From Schlegelella_A sp038258415 (GTDB lineage Bacteria; Pseudomonadota; Gammaproteobacteria; Burkholderiales; Burkholderiaceae_C), in the NCBI GenBank assembly GCA_038258415.1, contig JBBSPY010000124.1, positions 1 to 9,385 of the forward strand: 9,385 bases of DNA, written 5' to 3'. Each line of letters begins with the position of its first letter. The stretch's first letter is position 1. Shown piece by piece: positions 1 to 6,155 of the stretch. A model generated the notes under the pieces. The model made no database searches, was not told the DNA's origin, and worked only from the letters and a program-made list of their open reading frames with translations. The translations under genes were made by a program, and so were the position numbers.

Positions 1-581
1 CCGAGCCAACCCGGCACCGCCGGCGCCTTGCCGTATTCGAAGCCCGGGCTCGCGAAACCGTCGGGCGCGACGAGCACGAGCTTGTCGACGCGCTCGGGAT
101 GCCGCGCCGCGAACGTCCACGCGATGCGGCCACCGATCGAATGGCCGACGATGCTCGCGCGCGGCAGGTCGAGCGTGTCCATCAGCACGAGCAGCATCGA
201 CACGCTGCGCGCGTCGGTGTAGTCGGCGGCGGGGTCGGGGTCGCTCAGGCCGCTGCCCGGCAGGTCGAGGCGCACCCCGCGGTGCGTGCGCGCGAGGCCG
301 TCGGCCCACGCGTCCCACGTCTGCAGGCTCGCACCGAAGCCGTGGATGAGGATGACGGCGGGCGCGTCGCGCGGACCGGCGTCGCGAACGTTGAGGCGCC
401 ACGGGCCGATGGTGCGAAGGTCGCCCGGCGCGGCGAGGTACTCGGCTTCGAGCGAAGCGCGGCTGCGGTCGGGTGTCCACAGCCACCAGGCGAGGACCAC
501 GACGGCGAGCGCCGCGAGAAGGCCGACCATGCGAACGACGATGCGCCGGGGCGGCCAGGTGACGTTGGACGCGGACGTCAC
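1..581 (-). CDS. Membrane-anchored alpha/beta hydrolase, C-terminus cut by window edge
   Basis: An alpha/beta-hydrolase-fold enzyme whose last part lies beyond the left edge; 193 codons are visible. Counting from the GTG start, a hydrophobic segment at about residues 19-35 (VGLLAALAVVVLAWWLW) looks like an N-terminal membrane anchor. The oxyanion-side motif LIHGFG is at 78-83, DLPGSGLSD at 106-114, and the nucleophile elbow GHSIGG at 146-151 with Ser148 as the expected catalytic residue. The acid and His of the triad should lie in the missing part; relatives are usually about 300 residues. The GTG at 579-581 overlaps the TGA of the DUF427 gene (GTGA), indicating translational coupling, so I prefer it. 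An in-frame ATG at 528-530 is an alternative that would place the anchor at the very N-terminus. The fold is clear, but the substrate cannot be told from sequence. The active domain is probably periplasmic or membrane-associated. Confidence 0.9.
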   Translation of the reverse strand, partial: MTSASNVTWPPRRIVVRMVGLLAALAVVVLAWWLWTPDRSRASLEAEYLAAPGDLRTIGPWRLNVRDAGPRDAPAVILIHGFGASLQTWDAWADGLARTHRGVRLDLPGSGLSDPDPAADYTDARSVSMLLVLMDTLDLPRASIVGHSIGGRIAWTFAARHPERVDKLVLVAPDGFASPGFEYGKAPAVPGWL

Positions 582-1138
582 CAACCCGTGCTGCCCGCCT
601 CACCCTTGAACGGGCCGACGAGCTCGGGTGTGATCCAGCCGCCGTAGAAGCCGCCGGGCTGCGGGCGCACCGCGGCGCCGCCGACCCGGCAATCGAGCTC
701 CGCCGGGTAGAACGCCACGCAATCGGCGAGCGCCTCGGCGCCGTCGAACGGTTGCGGATAACTCCACGCCACCCCGTCGAGGCGGCGAGCGCCGTCGACG
801 AGGCTCCAGTACTGCGCTGGCCCCTTCCACTCGCAGAACGACGACCCGGCCGCCGGCTGCAGGAGATGCCGCGCCACATCGGCCCACGGCAAGTAGAAGC
901 TGGGTGGATGCGACGTCTCGAGCACTCGGATCGCGCGGCGCGTGCGCGCGACCTCGATGTCGCCCCAGCGGATGGTGACTTCGCGGGGGTCGGCGGCGAG
1001 TTGCGGCGGGCGTGGGAAGTCCCAGACGGATTGCTGGCCGGCGACGGGGTTGTCGGCGAAGGGCGGGCGGCGGGTGCCCGTCCATTCCCAATGCGCGCGC
1101 GCGGCGGCAAGCCAGGGGGGCACGTCCGGGCTCAACAC
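578..1138 (-). CDS. DUF427 domain-containing protein
   Basis: A 186-residue protein of the DUF427 family (PF04248), whose biochemical role is not established. The family's signature stretches are all present in order: VLETSHPP at residues 72-79, FCEWKG at 101-106, AWSYPQP at 124-130, VRPQPGGFYGGWIT at 157-170 and VGPFKG at 174-179. Before the domain is a segment of about 50 residues containing HWEWTGTRRPPFA and QSVWDFPRPP, which is common in relatives. No signal peptide or membrane segment is seen, so it is probably cytoplasmic. The start is a GTG (1136-1138) 9 nt after the stop of the preceding YflT-like gene, with a weak GAG upstream. Its TGA overlaps the GTG of the hydrolase that follows. 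It is the middle gene of a three-gene operon. Family assignment is firm; function is unknown. Confidence 0.93.
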   Translation of the reverse strand: MLSPDVPPWLAAARAHWEWTGTRRPPFADNPVAGQQSVWDFPRPPQLAADPREVTIRWGDIEVARTRRAIRVLETSHPPSFYLPWADVARHLLQPAAGSSFCEWKGPAQYWSLVDGARRLDGVAWSYPQPFDGAEALADCVAFYPAELDCRVGGAAVRPQPGGFYGGWITPELVGPFKGEAGSTGW

Positions 1139-1147
1139 CTGCGAATC

Positions 1148-1534
1148 TCAGGCGTCGAGTCCGGGCTGCGGCAGCACGGCGATGCGCTGTGCGCCCGCTG
1201 CTTCGAGCGACGCCTTCACGTCCTGGCCCGCCTCGGCGCTGGCGACCTTGACGGTCAGCAACGTGCCCTCCCGGCGGACGAGGTCGCGATAAGTCGCCAC
1301 GTCGCCGGGTGGCGGCGACGTGGCCATGAGGCCGTCGAGCAGATGCCCGAACGATGCGACGAGACCGCCGGTCAGCATCTCGTCGGTGTTGACGGCGGCG
1401 GTGTTGGCGGCGTCGGGCGTGTCTCGATGCAGCGTCACGTTCGCATCGGGTGTGCCGCTCGAACGCAGCCGCTCGGCAGCTCGCGTGGCCTCGGCCGCGT
1501 TCCTGAACGCGGCGACGACGATCGGCTGGGTCAT
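1148..1534 (-). CDS. Small YflT-like / general-stress-domain protein
   Basis: A 128-residue protein. It opens with a beta strand and helix (TQPIVVAAFRNAAEATRAAERL), has a central Gly-rich hydrophobic stretch (GGLVASFGHLLDGLMA, residues 56-71) and ends with a second strand-helix-strand containing GTLLTVKV and AGAQRIAVL. This resembles the heat-induced stress protein YflT/GSP17M-type domain, a ferredoxin-like half repeated around a hydrophobic insert. The assignment rests on pattern only and is moderate. The start is set by the ATG at 1532-1534, which has a good GAGGA site 8 nt upstream. The open frame extends further upstream, but those codons translate to an R/G/S-rich sequence without coding character. 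It is the first gene of the minus-strand operon with DUF427 and the alpha/beta hydrolase. The downstream gap is 9 nt. Nothing indicates an enzyme active site. Confidence 0.8.
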   Translation of the reverse strand: MTQPIVVAAFRNAAEATRAAERLRSSGTPDANVTLHRDTPDAANTAAVNTDEMLTGGLVASFGHLLDGLMATSPPPGDVATYRDLVRREGTLLTVKVASAEAGQDVKASLEAAGAQRIAVLPQPGLDA

Positions 1535-1647
1535 GTCTGGATTCCTCGTGGCTGCGGATCCATGATCGCAGCAAACGCGATGCCCGCCCGGGCTGCCGCG
1601 CGCGGTCGTGATGCACACTCGGCTTCGACCAGCCCAAGCCGAACACG
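1535..1647. promoter_or_regulatory. Divergent intergenic region between the stress-domain operon and the aldo/keto reductase
   Basis: These 113 bp separate two divergently read units and must hold the promoter of at least the minus-strand operon. I see no convincing -35/-10 pair on either strand. A short inverted repeat ATCGC-N7-GCGAT lies at 1565-1581, next to two GATC sites spaced by 3 nt (1557-1567). Either could be an operator or chance; a 5-bp arm is too short to rely on. Confidence 0.35.
1543..1547 (-). promoter_or_regulatory. Ribosome binding site of the YflT-like gene
   Basis: Read on the minus strand the sequence is GAGGA, followed by 8 nt and then ATG at 1534. It is the clearest Shine-Dalgarno site in the window. 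It decides the start of the small stress-domain gene against the longer open frame that continues upstream. Confidence 0.7.
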
Positions 1648-2658
1648 ATGTCCATTCCAAGAACCCACCTCGGCCGATCCGGCCTTTCGGTCTCCCGCCT
1701 GTGCCTCGGCACGATGACGTTCGGCCTGCAGTCCGACGAGGCAACGTCGTTCGCCATCCTCGACCGCGCCGCCGACGCCGGCATCGACTTCATCGACACC
1801 GCCGACGTCTATCCGCTCGGCGGCACGATCGAGACCACAGGGCAGACCGAGGCGATCATCGGCCGTTGGCTGCGGGCGCGGGGTGCCGGTGCACGGCACG
1901 ATTTCGTGCTCGCGACCAAGGCGGTCGGCAAGGTCGGACCGCGCGACCAGGACCAGGGCGCTTCGCGCAAGCACCTGCTCGGCGCGATCGACCGCTCGCT
2001 CGAGCGCCTGCAGACCGACCACGTCGACCTCTACCAGCTCCACTTCGACGACCGCTCGACGCCGCTCGACGAAACGCTGGAAGCGCTCGACACGATCGTG
2101 CGGTCCGGGCGCGCCCGCTACGTCGGCGTGTCGAACTTCATGGCCTGGCGCCTGGCGCGGGCGCTCGGTCGAAGCGAGCTGAAGGGTCTCGCAGCGTTCG
2201 TCAGCGTGCAGCCGCGCTACAGCCTGCTGTTCCGCGAGATCGAGCGCGAGCTGATACCTCTGTGCGAGGAGACGGGGCTCGCCGTCATTCCCTACAACCC
2301 GCTCGCCGGCGGCTTGCTCACCGGCAAGCACCGGCGCGATGCCGCTCCGTCGACAGACTCGCGCTTCACGCTCGGCACCGCCGGAAAGATGTACCAGGAG
2401 CGCTACTGGAACGATCGCGCGTTCGAGACGGTCGCCGCGCTGCACCGCCTCGCCGAGGAAGCCGGCATCGAGCTCACCACGCTCGCCGTCGCCTGGGTGA
2501 TGGCCAACCCTGCGATCACCGCACCCATCCTCGGCGCGAGCAGGCCGGAGCAGCTCGACGCGACGATAGCCGCCGCGTCGCTGACGCTCGATCCGGCACT
2601 GAAGAGCCGACTCGACGAGCTGACCGCGGAGTACCGCAAGGGCGACGCACCGCGCTGA
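1648..2658 (+). CDS. Aldo/keto reductase
   Basis: A 336-residue NAD(P)H-dependent oxidoreductase of the aldo/keto reductase superfamily, of the usual length for the bacterial TIM-barrel group. It begins with the typical strand LGRSGLSVSRLCLGTMTFG. The catalytic tetrad is visible: Asp50 and Tyr55 in IDTADVY, Lys91 in LATKAVG and His132 in YQLHFDD. Further family signatures are GRARYVGVSNF (155-164), VQPRYSLL (187-194), VIPYNPLAGGLLTGK and AWVMANPAITAPILGASRPEQL near the C-terminus, which bind the nicotinamide cofactor. It is cytoplasmic, with no signal. Such enzymes reduce aldehydes or ketones; the substrate is not predictable here. The ATG has only a weak upstream ribosome site, but the N-terminal motif fixes the start closely. 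The modA gene follows on the same strand after a gap of about 29 nt, so the two are probably co-transcribed, without an obvious shared pathway. Confidence 0.95.
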   Translation: MSIPRTHLGRSGLSVSRLCLGTMTFGLQSDEATSFAILDRAADAGIDFIDTADVYPLGGTIETTGQTEAIIGRWLRARGAGARHDFVLATKAVGKVGPRDQDQGASRKHLLGAIDRSLERLQTDHVDLYQLHFDDRSTPLDETLEALDTIVRSGRARYVGVSNFMAWRLARALGRSELKGLAAFVSVQPRYSLLFREIERELIPLCEETGLAVIPYNPLAGGLLTGKHRRDAAPSTDSRFTLGTAGKMYQERYWNDRAFETVAALHRLAEEAGIELTTLAVAWVMANPAITAPILGASRPEQLDATIAAASLTLDPALKSRLDELTAEYRKGDAPR

Positions 2659-2687
2659 AACGGCATCGGTCGTTGCGCCTTCTCCCT

Positions 2688-3461
2688 GTGCGCTCTGTCC
2701 CTTCCTTCCGGACCGCTGCGGTCCGCGCCATCGGCGCTCTCGCCTTGGTCGGCAACTGCGCCTTCGCAAGTGACGCCAAGATCACCGTGTCGGCCGCAGC
2801 CAGCCTCACCAATGCGTTCCGCGACGTGGCGGCGGCGTTCGAGAAGGGCCATCGCGGGACCAGGGTGCTGCTGAATTTCGCGGCTTCAGGCGCGCTCCTG
2901 CAGCAGATCGCGCGGGGCGCGCCCGTCGACGTGTTTGCCAGCGCCGACCAGGAGACGATGAACGAGGCCGACCGCCAGCGCCTCGTCAAGGCGAACAGCC
3001 GGGTCGACTTCGCCCGCAATTCGCTGGTCGTGATCGTGCCGCGCGAAGCCGCCTCGGTGCCCGCTGCGCTCGCCGATCTGACCGGACCCGCCTATGCACG
3101 GATCGCAGCCGGCAGCCCGGCGAGCGTGCCGGTGGGTCGATACACGAAACATGCGCTCGAGAAGGCCCGACTGTGGAGCGCCGTGGCGCCGAAGCTGATC
3201 GGCTCGCAGTCGGTGCGCCAGGTTCTCGACTACGTGGCACGCGGCGAGGTCGATGCCGGTTTCGTCTATGCGACCGATGCCGCGCTGATGCCCGACAAGG
3301 TCAAGGTTGCGTTCGCCGTGCCCACGACGCAGCCGGTGCTCTACCCCGTCGCCGTGATCTCGGCGAGCACCGCGGGCAACGCGGCGCAGGCCTTCGTCTC
3401 GTTCGTCGCATCCCCCGAAGGCGGCGCGATCCTCGCCCGGTACGGTTTCGACCGGCCGTAA
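2688..3461 (+). CDS. modA: Molybdate ABC transporter, periplasmic substrate-binding protein
   Basis: This protein is expected to bind molybdate or tungstate in the periplasm and deliver it to a ModBC transporter. From the chosen GTG it has 257 residues, the same as E. coli ModA. It has a Sec signal peptide: Arg at 2, 8 and 13, a hydrophobic core IGALALVGNCAF, and likely cleavage after AFA (residue 27). Oxyanion-binding positions of the family are matched: Ser39 in SAAASL, Ser67 in NFAASGAL, the SVPVGRYTKHALE stretch at 146-158, Val176 in SVRQVL and Tyr194 in AGFVYATDA. GAPVDVFASAD (78-87) is also typical. The exact start is uncertain: an in-frame TTG at 2673 would add five residues (RLLPV), and neither start has a clear ribosome site. 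No modB, modC or modE is beside it; the next gene is convergent, so this copy is solitary. Substrate could also be tungstate. Confidence 0.92.
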   Translation: MRSVPSFRTAAVRAIGALALVGNCAFASDAKITVSAAASLTNAFRDVAAAFEKGHRGTRVLLNFAASGALLQQIARGAPVDVFASADQETMNEADRQRLVKANSRVDFARNSLVVIVPREAASVPAALADLTGPAYARIAAGSPASVPVGRYTKHALEKARLWSAVAPKLIGSQSVRQVLDYVARGEVDAGFVYATDAALMPDKVKVAFAVPTTQPVLYPVAVISASTAGNAAQAFVSFVASPEGGAILARYGFDRP

Positions 3462-3471
3462 GGTCACGGCC
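3454..3471. terminator. Possible bidirectional terminator hairpin between modA and the patatin gene
   Basis: GGCCGT (3454-3459) and ACGGCC (3466-3471) form a perfect 6-bp stem with a 6-nt loop. It overlaps the modA stop codon and sits in the 17-nt gap between convergent genes. There is no T-run on either side, only TT, so it is at best a weak intrinsic terminator. The location at the meeting point of two transcripts is the main support. Confidence 0.3.
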
Positions 3472-3478
3472 TTCGAAG

Positions 3479-4867
3479 CTATTGGCTCGGCACAGCGCTC
3501 GGCAGGGCCTTCCCGAGCGATCGCCTCAGGTCCTGGAATTCCTTCGATGCGCGCAGCACCGACCGGCCGGCCGCCACGAGCCCCGAGACCTCGCCGGCAT
3601 CGATCGAAAAAGCCGTCGGCACCTGCAACAGCCGCCGCCGCGCCTCGCCTTCGGGCGCATCGCGCAGGTTCACCTGGATCAGGAAGATCTGGGCATCCGG
3701 TGCGAAGGCGCGAAAGCGCTCGCTGCGGTCGCCCTTGATGTCCTCGCGCCAGCGCTGCGCGACGTCAACCAGGAACTCCTGCGTCTCGCCGGTGGCGCGC
3801 GCACCGGCGCCGAACAGCAGCGCGTCGACGACCTCCGTGGTCGTCGGCACCCGATCGCTCTCGTCGATGCGACGCGCCGGATCTCGCTCGGCGTTGACGA
3901 CGATGACGACGACGCGCTTGACGCTGCCCGCCGGCAAAGCCACCTCGGAGAACGCCGCCCCGACGCCGCCGCCGGCGAGCGCGCGATCGAGCAAGCGGCG
4001 GACGCCGAGGTTGTCGGCGAGGCCGCCGTCGACGAGGTGGATGTACGGCCGCGCCCTGGCATCGAGGTAGGAGCGCTCCTGGGCGCGGAAGAGGCGAGCG
4101 CGAAAGCCGCCGTCGTCGCTGACGGTCGGTGGACGGTCGATCTCGGGCGGCAACGGGCAGTCGCCGCGGTAGTTGCGCAGCGTCACAGGCGAGAGCAGCA
4201 GCGGTACCGCCGACGACGCCGTGACGGCGAACGACAGCGGCACCGACGCCAGGTCGGAGCAGATCAGCGCGAACTGCTCGGCCGTGAAGTCGAAGCCCTC
4301 GCCCAGCGACATGTCGGTGGCGGTGACGACGAGCTGCGGATGGCGCGGCCGCCGGGCGATGTCGCCGAACGTCATGCCGCGATACAGCGTCGCGAGCCGC
4401 CGCTCCAGCAACTGACTGCGGCCGACCCAGGGCGACGTGAGCTGGTAAAGGTTCGCAGGCCGCGCCAGCTGCGCCAGCAGTCCGTCCTGGAAGTCCTCGC
4501 GCAGGAAGTCGGTCTCGAATCGATCGAGCCCGGCCGATCCGAAGGCGGCGAAGTAGGCGGCGATGATGCTGCCGCCCGAAACCCCGCTGACGATGTCGAT
4601 CGAGTCGAGCACGTTGCCGCTGCGGTCGTTCCAGCAGCAAGGCGTGTCGCGCAGTTCCTGAAGCACACCGTAGCCGAACGCCGCGGCCCGTGCGCCGCCT
4701 CCGGAGAGCGTGACGGCGAAAAGGGCGCTCGGATCCCGATTGGCGATCGACCTCGCGTCGGCCATGAGCGGCCCGCGCAGCGGCTCGTTGATCCACGGTC
4801 GCGCCGTCGAGCAGCCGCCGGTGGCGAAGCACGACACCAGCACCAGCACGAGTGCAGCGACTTTCAC
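3479..4867 (-). CDS. Patatin-family phospholipase, predicted lipoprotein
   Basis: A 462-residue Ser-Asp dyad lipid acyl hydrolase of the patatin family, which cleaves acyl chains from phospholipids or other lipids. The oxyanion-hole loop SGGGARAAAFG is at residues 55-65. The nucleophile motif GVSGG is at 95-99 with Ser97 catalytic, and the DGG motif (LVDGGLADNLG) is at 278-288 with Asp280. The 180-residue span between Ser and Asp is long. The N-terminus KVAALVLVLVSCFATGGCST is a signal sequence with two candidate lipid-anchor cysteines: Cys13 (LVSC, fits the lipobox but gives a short signal) and Cys19 (TGGC, a poorer box). It is therefore probably a membrane lipoprotein facing the periplasm or surface. 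I chose the GTG at 4865-4867 because it gives a standard MK start; GTG at 4874-4876 is possible. It is the last gene of the ligase-ACP-hydrolase cassette, 10 nt after the hydrolase stop. Confidence 0.92.
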   Translation of the reverse strand: MKVAALVLVLVSCFATGGCSTARPWINEPLRGPLMADARSIANRDPSALFAVTLSGGGARAAAFGYGVLQELRDTPCCWNDRSGNVLDSIDIVSGVSGGSIIAAYFAAFGSAGLDRFETDFLREDFQDGLLAQLARPANLYQLTSPWVGRSQLLERRLATLYRGMTFGDIARRPRHPQLVVTATDMSLGEGFDFTAEQFALICSDLASVPLSFAVTASSAVPLLLSPVTLRNYRGDCPLPPEIDRPPTVSDDGGFRARLFRAQERSYLDARARPYIHLVDGGLADNLGVRRLLDRALAGGGVGAAFSEVALPAGSVKRVVVIVVNAERDPARRIDESDRVPTTTEVVDALLFGAGARATGETQEFLVDVAQRWREDIKGDRSERFRAFAPDAQIFLIQVNLRDAPEGEARRRLLQVPTAFSIDAGEVSGLVAAGRSVLRASKEFQDLRRSLGKALPSAVPSQ

Positions 4868-4877
4868 CCTGCCCACT

Positions 4878-5882
4878 CTACCGGCTCGCGTCGAGCAACG
4901 TGCGGGCCAGCAACGCGCGCAGCTCGCCGCGGCGCAGCAGCGGAATGAACGGGTTGTGGCCGACCAGGCCGGCGGCGTCGGTGACCTCGACGATGCGCGC
5001 CGAAGGGATGATCGCCGCCAGCGCCGCTGCAGCTTCGCGATCGCGGGGATGGTCGGCGCCGACGAGGAGCCAGACGCCGCGCAGCGGTGCCGCGTCGGCT
5101 TCGCCCGTGTCGCCACGCAGCACGTCGCCGGCCGCATGGCCGAGGGCGCGTTGCCAGCGCGCGTCGTCAGGGCCCGTGCTGCCGACGGCGACGGCGCCGT
5201 CGAGGCCGAGACGACGCGCCGCCATCAGCGCCGGCAGCGCGCCACCGCTCATGCCGAGGGCGACGACTCGCGCGTACCGATCCCGCCGCGCGAGTGTCGC
5301 GATGCGGTCGACGGCGTCCTCGAAGCGGTCGCCGGGCGGCGGCAGCAGGCCGCGGAAGAAGCCGCGGCCTTGCGGATAGCGAACCAGGACGAGGTCGACC
5401 TCGTCCGCGACGAGTTGCTGCAGAAAGACCGGCATCGGCAGCATCAGCCGAGCCGACGAGCCGGTGAAGGCGATGACGAGGGTCTTCGACGACCGCTCTC
5501 CGGCGCCACGGTAGAGCACCAGGTGGTGGCCGAGCCTCGCCCGGGTGAACATCTCGGCAGGCGCCGCTTCGGCGCCGCGTGTCCGCATGCCGTGCAGGCG
5601 ACGAATCCAGCGCCGCTGGTGCAATGCCTGTTCGGCGCGCCGGCCGATGGCGCGCAGGAGTCGCGGAAAGCGCCCTCGCGCCAGCGCCATGGTCCGGGTC
5701 GGCCAGAACGCGATCCGCGAATTCCAGCGGGGAGTGGCCATCAGCTCGCGGTGCAGCGCTTCCGCCTCGCCCGGCGTGATGCGGTTCTCGAACGCAATGT
5801 GCACCTTCGACAGCTGGTTCACTGTGCGGCAGTTCCGGCAGCAGCGCCGGTAGAGCCGCGTCACCCGGCTCTCGGTGGTCAC
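4878..5882 (-). CDS. Alpha/beta hydrolase with extra N-terminal region, coupled to an acyl carrier protein
   Basis: A 334-residue protein whose C-terminal two thirds is an alpha/beta hydrolase. The strand KTLVIAFTGSS is at 133-143 and the nucleophile elbow LGMSGGALPALMAARRL at 209-225 (Ser212). A likely acid is Asp277 in LLVGADHPRD (Asp281 is the alternative), and His309 lies in GLVGHNPF. The first 110 residues do not match a fold I know. They contain a cysteine cluster (Cys14, Cys15, Cys18) and an Arg-rich stretch (70-102) rather than a signal peptide, so the enzyme is probably cytoplasmic. The GTG start overlaps the TGA of the ACP gene by 4 nt (GTGA), so translation is coupled. Being encoded right behind an acyl carrier protein suggests, by inference, that it removes or transfers the acyl group from that carrier (thioesterase or acyltransferase). 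A simple esterase or a non-enzymatic member cannot be excluded. Confidence 0.85.
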   Translation of the reverse strand: MTTESRVTRLYRRCCRNCRTVNQLSKVHIAFENRITPGEAEALHRELMATPRWNSRIAFWPTRTMALARGRFPRLLRAIGRRAEQALHQRRWIRRLHGMRTRGAEAAPAEMFTRARLGHHLVLYRGAGERSSKTLVIAFTGSSARLMLPMPVFLQQLVADEVDLVLVRYPQGRGFFRGLLPPPGDRFEDAVDRIATLARRDRYARVVALGMSGGALPALMAARRLGLDGAVAVGSTGPDDARWQRALGHAAGDVLRGDTGEADAAPLRGVWLLVGADHPRDREAAAALAAIIPSARIVEVTDAAGLVGHNPFIPLLRRGELRALLARTLLDASR

Positions 5883-6154
5883 GCGCGCCCGCCGCGGACC
5901 AGGCGCACCAGCCCTTCGAGCGTGCCGGCACGGTGTACACGCTCCGGAACCAGCTCGACGCCGGCGTGCGCCTCAATGGCGATGCACAGCTCCATCACGT
6001 TCAGGCTGTCGAGCTCGAGCGCTTCGAGGGGCAAATCGGCTTCGCCGCGACGAAAGGACGCCTCGAGCCGTTCGTCCCACGCGCCGTGCACGCTGGCGGC
6101 AGCCATCGCCTCGGCGACGACGGCGCGCGCCTCGGTCTCGTTCATTCGAGCCAT
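5879..6154 (-). CDS. Acyl carrier protein
   Basis: A 91-residue carrier protein. The 4'-phosphopantetheine attachment motif is LELDSLNVMEL at residues 46-56, with Ser50 receiving the prosthetic group. The hydrophobic pattern of helix II (DSLNVMELCIAIEAHAGVEL) is typical of ACPs. The remainder is less conserved than in the fatty-acid-synthesis AcpP (where DSLDTVEL is usual), so this is a dedicated carrier. The start ATG at 6152-6154 is 1 nt beyond the TGA of the ligase gene (TGATATG), implying coupling. A second in-frame ATG at 6143-6145 would shorten it by three residues. It is expected to be loaded by the neighbouring AMP-forming ligase and to present the acyl group to the alpha/beta hydrolase, whose start overlaps its stop. 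It needs a phosphopantetheinyl transferase, none of which is in the window. Confidence 0.93.
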   Translation of the reverse strand: MARMNETEARAVVAEAMAAASVHGAWDERLEASFRRGEADLPLEALELDSLNVMELCIAIEAHAGVELVPERVHRAGTLEGLVRLVRGGRA

Positions 6155-6155
6155 A

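Noticed and set aside
600..1799. A minus-strand open frame of about 400 codons overlapping the DUF427 and stress-domain genes
   Set aside because: It is a frame shadow of two real genes, dominated by Arg runs.
1608..2687. The upstream part of the modA frame, open through the whole aldo/keto reductase gene
   Set aside because: The reductase in the other frame has a full catalytic tetrad. The translated upstream stretch is Arg/Ala-rich noise, and the modA signal peptide begins near 2688.
3895..3916. GAC-type trinucleotide repetition inside the patatin gene
   Set aside because: It encodes a beta strand of valines (VVVIVV) on the minus strand and needs no separate explanation.
3173..4948. A plus-strand open frame of about 590 codons running from modA into the region opposite the patatin gene
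   Set aside because: It is out of frame with modA and antisense to the patatin gene, with Arg-rich composition and no motif.
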